Shown here: positions 63,052 to 64,000 of the stretch, one piece after another
Position numbering within the stretch: the first letter of the stretch is position 1
Layout: every line of letters starts with the position of its first letter
NCBI RefSeq assembly: GCF_045635475.1
Contig: NZ_JBJGXI010000015.1
Location: forward strand, 1-64,000
Source of the DNA: JBJGXI01 sp045635475
Lineage (GTDB): Bacteria; Bacillota; Bacilli; Bacillales; Amphibacillaceae
Direction of reading: 5' to 3'
DNA length: 64,000 nucleotides
Translations under genes and position numbers: made by a program
The notes under the pieces: model-generated
What the model was told of the DNA's origin: nothing
Databases searched by the model: none
Seen by the model: only the letters and a program-made list of their open reading frames with translations

Positions 63052-63248
63052 ATTGTATAAAACATTCTGACGATTCGAAAAAATCAGTTGAAAATTGCTT
63101 GAAAAAAGGTGACTTTTTCAGTGACCCGAACCGTCCTTTGTCTCTTTATCCCTTGTTTCCGTATAATATTTAAAATATAATATAATGAAATTATTAGAAA
63201 ATTATAAAAAGATGAGTGTGGTCTTAAACTATCAATATTAATTTAATT

Positions 63249-63262
63249 TGTAAGCGTTTAAT
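63249..63262 (+). promoter_or_regulatory. Possible catabolite-responsive element
   Basis: TGTAAGCGTTTAAT matches the cre consensus TGWAANCGNTNWCA in 12 of 14 positions, 47 bases before the sensor kinase start. CcpA control is plausible but untested. Confidence 0.35.
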
Positions 63263-63308
63263 TAAGTGTAATTCTTTTAACTTACACTTCAAAGGAGACT
63301 ACATAGCT

Positions 63309-64000
63309 ATGAAATTAAGAAATAAAATATTTTTAATGTTCTCAGGTCTAGTACTATTTCTCCTTATTATCGTCGGAATTGTAGTGCATAACATTTTTAC
63401 TTCTGCTAACAGCAAAGAAGTGATCAATAAAACAGAAGATACTACAGTACAGTTAAGTTATAACTTAGATTTAATGTTGGAAGACGCATCTAGGTCGAGT
63501 TTAGCTCTACTTTACAATAAAGAATTAATTAATATATTACAAGAATATGATAAGGAGCAACCAGTTTTTTATAAGCAGTCTAATCACGTGAAGGTCTTTT
63601 CTTTATTCTTATCCAGTATTATTTTTGATAAAGAGCAATTTTATGGTGTGCATATATTTACACAAAATGGTCAACTGTTTAGCCATATGGATCAATTTAG
63701 AATAAGAGAATCTATTTCGTTGCATGACCAGGAATGGTACATGAAAGCAAAGGAGCAAGAAGGTGGATGGCTTACTTATTATGATGAAGATCCAATTTAT
63801 TATAAAAATAGTGATAAAGAATATTTAAGTCTTTTACGTTTATTAAGAAATCCAGAAGATCAAAAGGAGTTAGGCTTAATAAAAATTGATTTCTCACCAA
63901 AATATATAGAAGAAATTACAGAGCAACTTCGTAGTGAATACTGGCAAATAACTACAAAGAATAAAGTACCGATCCTAGGGAATAAAACGGAACGAATGTT
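63309..64000 (+). CDS. YesM-type sensor histidine kinase (partial, N-terminal)
   Basis: Runs off the window with 230 codons visible. A first membrane helix (IFLMFSGLVLFLLIIVGIVV) is followed by a long extracellular region with PAS/Cache features (YGVHIFTQNGQLFSHMD, HDQEWYMKAKEQEGGWLTYY, GLIKIDFSPKYIEEI). This is the layout of YesM-like kinases that partner AraC-type response regulators and sense sugars or their uptake. AAAGGAG lies 12 bases before ATG 63309. The kinase domain is not in view, so the assignment rests on the sensor half. Confidence 0.72.
   Translation, partial: MKLRNKIFLMFSGLVLFLLIIVGIVVHNIFTSANSKEVINKTEDTTVQLSYNLDLMLEDASRSSLALLYNKELINILQEYDKEQPVFYKQSNHVKVFSLFLSSIIFDKEQFYGVHIFTQNGQLFSHMDQFRIRESISLHDQEWYMKAKEQEGGWLTYYDEDPIYYKNSDKEYLSLLRLLRNPEDQKELGLIKIDFSPKYIEEITEQLRSEYWQITTKNKVPILGNKTERM

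Noticed and set aside
63060..63130. Right-hand inverted repeat of the IS1182-like element
   Set aside because: AT-rich sequence with a short hairpin, but no matching left end could be found near 62320.
1..64000. CRISPR arrays, rRNA, tRNA, prophage
   Set aside because: No regularly spaced direct repeats, no rRNA or full tRNA sequence and no phage structural genes were seen.

Overview
The window is low-GC DNA from a Gram-positive, spore-forming Bacillaceae-type bacterium, plausibly a halotolerant Oceanobacillus/Virgibacillus-like genus. The grounds are strong AGGAGG ribosome sites, frequent TTG/GTG starts, lipoprotein signal peptides with LxxC lipoboxes, a Sda checkpoint gene (found only in spore formers) and Bacillus-type intergenic repeats. 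Genus is inference; no rRNA or tRNA gene was seen.

Layout. (1) 0.2-13.7 kb, + strand: a peptide-catabolism operon with two alternating M20-M24 metallopeptidase pairs, a complete Opp/Dpp-type ABC transporter (two permeases, lipoprotein receptor, two ATPases), a third M24 peptidase, a FAD-dependent oxidoreductase and a DUF3830 protein. (2) 13.8-18.2 kb: class-V aminotransferase with a divergent Crp/Fnr regulator, an MFS exporter, gene debris and a previously easy-to-miss 45-codon sda gene. (3) 18.2-29.1 kb: a second peptide locus with AroM-family protein, divergent Opp receptor and DppBCDF genes, DUF1177, M20 peptidase, IclR regulator and an M29-like aminopeptidase. Two copies of the palindrome GATTCAAATAATGAATC flank the divergent promoter and are candidate operators. 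(4) 29.1-35.8 kb, - strand: TPP-dependent pyruvate-oxidase-like enzyme, cytochrome c oxidase subunit II, a fused subunit I+III and an FMN glutamate-synthase-like protein. (5) 36.8-41.3 kb: a 1523-residue pseudokinase/AAA/TPR/GAF/LuxR regulator. (6) 42.1-57.7 kb: a paeninodin-type lasso-peptide biosynthetic cluster. (7) 58-64 kb: an unrecognised protein, UspA, aldo/keto reductase, a HesB-like gene with one in-frame TAG, an IS1182-like relic and the start of a YesM-type sensor kinase cut by the window edge.

The most interesting part is region 6. It encodes two lasso precursors, each directly downstream of its own Asn-synthetase-like cyclase and each followed by a similar hairpin. They share one RRE protein (B1), one leader peptidase (B2), one HPr-kinase-like peptide kinase and one exporter. 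Around this core lie unusual partners: galU as first gene, a phosphoglucomutase-family protein that has lost its catalytic serine, its metal loop and its sugar loop, and a third, precursor-less cyclase whose ATP-binding SGGxDS motif reads SGGLNS. A multi-stem RNA-like sequence sits in the 5' leader of the operon, and a related promoter-proximal motif occurs before galU, before the third cyclase and before the giant LuxR regulator. The inferred picture is a phosphorylated, possibly sugar-decorated lasso peptide pair under LuxR control.
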